Below, one piece after another: positions 60,201 through 64,000 of a stretch of DNA of 64,000 nucleotides (positions are counted from its first letter, which is position 1; each line of letters starts with the position of its first letter). Source of the DNA: Punica granatum (lineage: Eukaryota; Streptophyta; Magnoliopsida; Myrtales; Lythraceae); contig NC_045132.1 in the NCBI RefSeq assembly GCF_007655135.1, positions 18,366,534 to 18,430,533 of the forward strand. The letters run 5' to 3'. The notes beneath the pieces were generated by a model. The model was not told where the DNA came from. It ran no database searches and saw only the letters and a list, made by a program, of their open reading frames with translations. Made by a program: the position numbers and the translations under genes.

Positions 60201-61282
60201 TTGGTTCGGGTGGATTGGCTCAAAATACAAATATCGGACTAATTGTGTACTTGGTTAAGACAAAAACGGGCAATAGCGGGATAGGCACTAGATTCTACGA
60301 CTTACGGGCGGAATCCATGTTCGGTAATAACTTGTAACAATAGTAGTGTCACAACATAGAATAATCTTAAAAGCAACCCACAAACACAAGACTTGATAAC
60401 AGACGTCACGTACGTCAGGTCCTTGGAAAACAATGCCAAATGCGAAATACCTTCCCGAGGCGATCCTTGATCGATTCACACCCTGTACCCACTTTGTCTG
60501 CTTTTGGGTAGGATTTGCATGCTAAGATACTCCGGTTAATAATCGGTTAATTCACGTAAATTCGGCAATAACAAAACCCTATTATTTGTTTATTGTGCCC
60601 GCTTGTTACATTCTTGCACTTGTTTGTTATGCGGATCGAGCCCGATCCTTTAGAATACGATCCATACGGGGTCCAACGCCCCAACCGTAGATCACGGGGT
60701 CCAATCCCCTAACACTGAGCGTGCATCTTAATTTCAATTCCAGTCTTTTCAAACCACACGGTGAGCACGAGTGGAATAATAACCGAACGCGAACCAACAG
60801 GGATTCAGTTGTTGTAATTTGTATTTTATTTATTTGAGAGGACAATGTAAGGATTTCTATTGTACATTCATTCATGTAAGAATCCCGGTCGGAGAGTGGA
60901 CGGTCGGAGTGTTTCTTCGAATTTACGGTGTCAAAACGTGTAAGATGAGCAGCACTTAATTAAGCGGTAATTAAATTAAAATGACAAGCCTAGACAAGCT
61001 AGAGTACCGATAGGGCGTGCGAGATATAGGCTCGCACGTAACATAACTCCCGAATTCGGAACCTCGATTTTCGCAGACTATATGCTTTAGCAATTAGATG
61101 TACCCCCGTACCCCTAGACCCGAGTAACTTGCCGGCCCTCGACTTTCGAGTCGTAAAATGGCAAGTGGCGACTCCTTCTCACGAGCGTCCGTCGCGCGTC
61201 CCCAGGAAGGTGGACACTCCCAAGTCTCGTTGCATAGGCGTGCGCATGCGTGCCTTGACGAGATAAAATTCGGGTGAGCACA
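57248..61282 (+). mobile_element. Solo LTR, subfamily A (4,035 bp)
   Basis: It starts TGTCAGTATCCAATTTTGGT and ends GGTGAGCACA, colinear with 786-4810 throughout. The flanks are AATAA (57243-57247) and AATAG (61283-61287), compatible with a 5-bp target duplication carrying one mutation. No polypurine tract or primer-binding site flanks it, hence a solo LTR. It contains the CT-rich CAGCTC region (57600-58150), the degenerate CAGTCC repeats (58680-59140) and the shared 3' part. No gene. Confidence 0.85.
58680..59140 (+). repeat. Degenerate CAGTCC...GAATTTT repeat inside the solo LTR
   Basis: About a dozen diverged units with cores such as AATCAGTCCCTGAATTTTTC and GTTTCAGTTTAGTCCCGGGG. The stretch is longer and less regular than the counterpart at 2385-2685. 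Confidence 0.65.
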
Positions 61283-64000
61283 AATAGCATGACAAAAGTC
61301 TAACGGTATATTCGATGTACAAATTCAAAAATTCAATTTGCAAAAGACGGTGTAATGCTCGGCCCATCTTACTAGTAAAATTATGATTTCACAATCTATA
61401 TATAGTATATATTAACTGAAGGATTTATTAGAATTTGGCACGTATACCAAAAAGATAATTATATTTTCTCATTAATGGGCCTTTCGGTTGCCCAAAAGAA
61501 AAAAGTCTAATTGATAAATTTAAGTTAAACGTAAAAGTGTTTTGAAACAAATTGAAAATTTAGTTATTTTCTCAAAAATAATTTAGATACGACATTAATA
61601 AAATTTTAATTATATAAAGAACAAAAAAAATAATTTATAAGCAGTATATTTGCATGAAAGAATCGTTTATCATATTATCAATGGTTATCCATATTGAGAG
61701 ATTAGGAAAGGGTAATTACATTGACGTGTACTTATAGCTGTTGATTGAGGGGTGAAATAATTATGGGTTGGAGTTGAAGCTTTTGATGCCTCTACATCTA
61801 CGAGTTTCACTTGATGAGCTTCCCCCTTTAGACCATCAACAATATCCTAGCATATTCTAATCTCTTAGGATGAAGTACCAAAGGTCGTTCGGCTGCCGAC
61901 CAAGTAAGTCATGAAGTAATTGCTCTTGTACAAGATCCGAATGATGTGATATCTACTTTTGGTGTTTTGATAATAAATGATTCATGCTTCCATAACATGA
62001 GCTGGGAGATGTCTCATAAAACTCAAAATTGTACGATGGTTCTTGTCGATGGCAAATTATATTACAAACAGTATGCCAGTATGATCGATTTGGGCTATTA
62101 CAGTGATTTTTCGGTAACCATAGATAGATGTGATTAGGTTGACACTAATTCATCGAGAGGTTTGTAAACAAATCTCACGAGGTTTGTGCAAGTAAGTTCG
62201 ATTTGGATCATTACGGTGATTTTTTGGCAACCATGTTTAGATATGATTGGGTGCACATTAATTACTTGAGAGGTTTATATACAAATTTCGCGATCTGACA
62301 ACTTGCTGGCAGCGTGTTGGCAACTTGTTAATGCGTCTTGGACGACCCATTAAAGCGTCGTCCAAAGTCTTGAATTTTTTTTAAAAAAATTAAAACGTCA
62401 AGCAAGAAAGTTTCGAGCCATTCCTTAGCCGAAGGACTTTATTTCTCACTTTCCCCAAGAAAAAATTCCTTCCATCTTCTTCCTTCCAAAAATCTGTCAC
62501 CTCCTAGAAAAGAACCTTAGAGCTTCTCCCCCTCATTCCTCAACTGACAGCCATCTTTGATCCCTCTTCTCTCAACAACCAGTAGCGCTGCCACGACAGT
62601 CTCTAACTCAAGCTCAGCACCTCAGCCACGTGCAAGACCATCCAACATCGTTTATGGTGAGCTCAGCCTGAACTTTCTCCAACGCTTCTATCAGCGCAAG
62701 TGACTACATCCACAGTGCACCGAAGCCCCCAACCTTCCTCTTTCACACTGACCAAGACTATAGTGTCAACCCTCGACATCGCTGCCCTTCGCTCATTCCT
62801 CAGTTTTTTCCCGAGCTCGAAACCTCCTTCAGAGCTACCCAGAGCTCCAGAGATCCTCCAATGAGTCCGACCTCAAGCCTTATGCCTCAGCCTTGAGCTA
62901 AGTCCCTTTCGATTCTTGGTTCTTCTCACTCTATGTCTTTGTCGATCTCTGCCATCGTCTCTGTCTCGCAGCTTCGAAGCGCCGACCACCCTAGCTACTC
63001 CGTCTCGTTCTAAAGCTCCGCCGACTAAGCTTGTCTCTGATGCCTCATATCATCTGTCGTCCCCAGCTTTAGTGTCTAATCTTAGCTCCCCCAATAAACC
63101 TGGGCTCAACCCCTTTCTAAACTCTTTCCAAATAGTAGCTCAACTGGGGATAAGACGAGGCTAGGTAAGATTATTGGCCCCGAGTTTGGCTATCCATGAG
63201 TTGACTAAATTGTTTTTTTTTTTTCGATTGTTGATATCATGAAGCTGGAGAATCTCTATGCCCCCAAGGAGGAGGAGGATGGAGCCAAACAATGAGATTT
63301 ACAACAAAAACTTCATGAACCGGAATTAATTTTGGTTGGGCCGGCTCAAAAAAAATCATATGTTGTAATTTGGTCTATTATGGGCCCCACTTATTCGTAC
63401 ACATTATTAGCTTTATTTAACAGAAAAAGTTACGGAAGGGCTGAAACAGAAAAGGGAACAAAGGAATAGATATAAATAGGAAAAAAATAAGAAAAATGAT
63501 GAAAATATAAAAGTCACCACAGGTATAAGACTAAAACTATATTTTCCCCGCGTATATACATATATATAGACACCCCATTCTCTTTATCTTCTCTATAGTC
63601 ATCAAGTTGCCATGTGAAACTGACTATAAGGAATTTTTTTACTGATGAAAAAATCTTTCAGAAAAAGTGAATTTCGTCAATAAAACGTCAATTTCCTATG
63701 GGTAATGTTTCGTCGAGAAATTCTCTGGCAAATTTTCTATTGGAAACCGACACATTTTTCTGTCGGAAATCCGTTGAATAATTTTTCTCAAATGGATTTT
63801 TCATTTGGAAAAAAAAATCGATCTGTTCAAAATCCCACTCTTTATTTAGAGATTTTCTGTCAGAAACTTGATTTTTTTTAAAATTTCGTATTATTATATG
63901 TTAAACAATAATTAATTGATGAACTGGACGACACTAGGAAGTGGTCCAAACTGGACCAATCTGACCACGGGCGACTTGGTCCAGCAAAATTAATTTTGTG
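61283..64000. other. Right-hand interval; no supported gene
   Basis: AT-rich to about 62400, then C/T-rich to about 63170 with short frames that lack homology, then AT-rich again. It contains a two-copy tandem repeat at 62087-62300, a short inverted repeat at about 62338-62366, and a segment at about 63640-63860 with GTCGGAAAT- and GTCAGAAAC-type repeats. No plant protein family was recognised. Confidence 0.55.
62087..62300 (+). repeat. Two-copy tandem repeat of about 126 bp
   Basis: GATTTGGGCTATTACAGTGA at 62087 and GATTTGGATCATTACGGTGA at about 62202 begin two diverged copies that share TTTTTCGGTAACCAT/TTTTTGGCAACCAT and GAGAGGTTTGTA/GAGAGGTTTATA. No coding sense. Confidence 0.65.

Noticed and set aside
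62916..63164. Ser/Pro-rich frame of 82 codons
   Set aside because: C/T-rich sequence without domain, start context or conservation to support a gene.

Overview
This is a repeat-rich stretch of nuclear DNA from a flowering plant, most likely a eudicot. The evidence is two-exon Bet v 1/major-latex-protein (MLP) genes with GT-AG introns, remnants of an SRG1-type 2-oxoglutarate dioxygenase and of xyloglucan endotransglucosylase/hydrolase (XTH) genes, large LTR retrotransposons, MITEs and tRNA-derived SINEs. I cannot name the species. The only genes that look intact are three minus-strand MLP-like genes (5700-7295, 16458-18039, 44135-45119). Everything else that resembles known protein-coding sequence is broken.

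Layout. 1-4810 is the 3' end of a plus-strand LTR retrotransposon: a 43-bp tandem array, a polypurine tract and a 4.0-kb LTR. 4811-12585 is unit A: MLP1, its tandemly duplicated SINE-bearing promoter, conserved non-coding blocks and a 2OGD fragment. 12586-14758 is a probable minus-strand solo LTR carrying a MITE. 14829 to about 24280 is unit B, a segmental duplicate of unit A with MLP2 and a second 2OGD fragment. 24.3-27.4 kb is gene-poor and holds a 21-bp minisatellite. 27.4-29.24 kb is XTH pseudogene 1. 29759-30034 is a fold-back MITE with a 9-bp target duplication. 30072 to about 42.6 kb is the 3' LTR and part of the interior of a minus-strand large-LTR element. A complete 4.74-kb solo LTR, flanked by GATCC on both sides, is nested in that LTR at 34315-39054. 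About 43.0-45.3 kb is unit C: a 2OGD-flank relic and MLP3. 47.27-48.99 kb is XTH pseudogene 2, cut by a truncated Ty3/gypsy element (48988 to about 52258). About 52259-56926 is another minus-strand large-LTR copy. 57248-61282 is a further plus-strand solo LTR. 61.3-64 kb has no gene I can support.

History. The MLP-2OGD unit was copied at least once as a block of about 8-9 kb and is related to a third unit. The XTH pseudogene block was also duplicated. Later retrotransposon insertions, solo-LTR formation and indels separated the copies. The in-frame stops of the gypsy element, and several in the gene relics, are repeatedly of the CAG-to-TAG type, as expected from cytosine-methylation decay. 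I found no CRISPR array, no rRNA gene, no functional tRNA gene and no convincing wholly new molecular system. The least ordinary structures are the large LTRs that share a 3' part but differ in the 5' part, the duplicated SINE-containing MLP promoters, and the minisatellite that is open on both strands.
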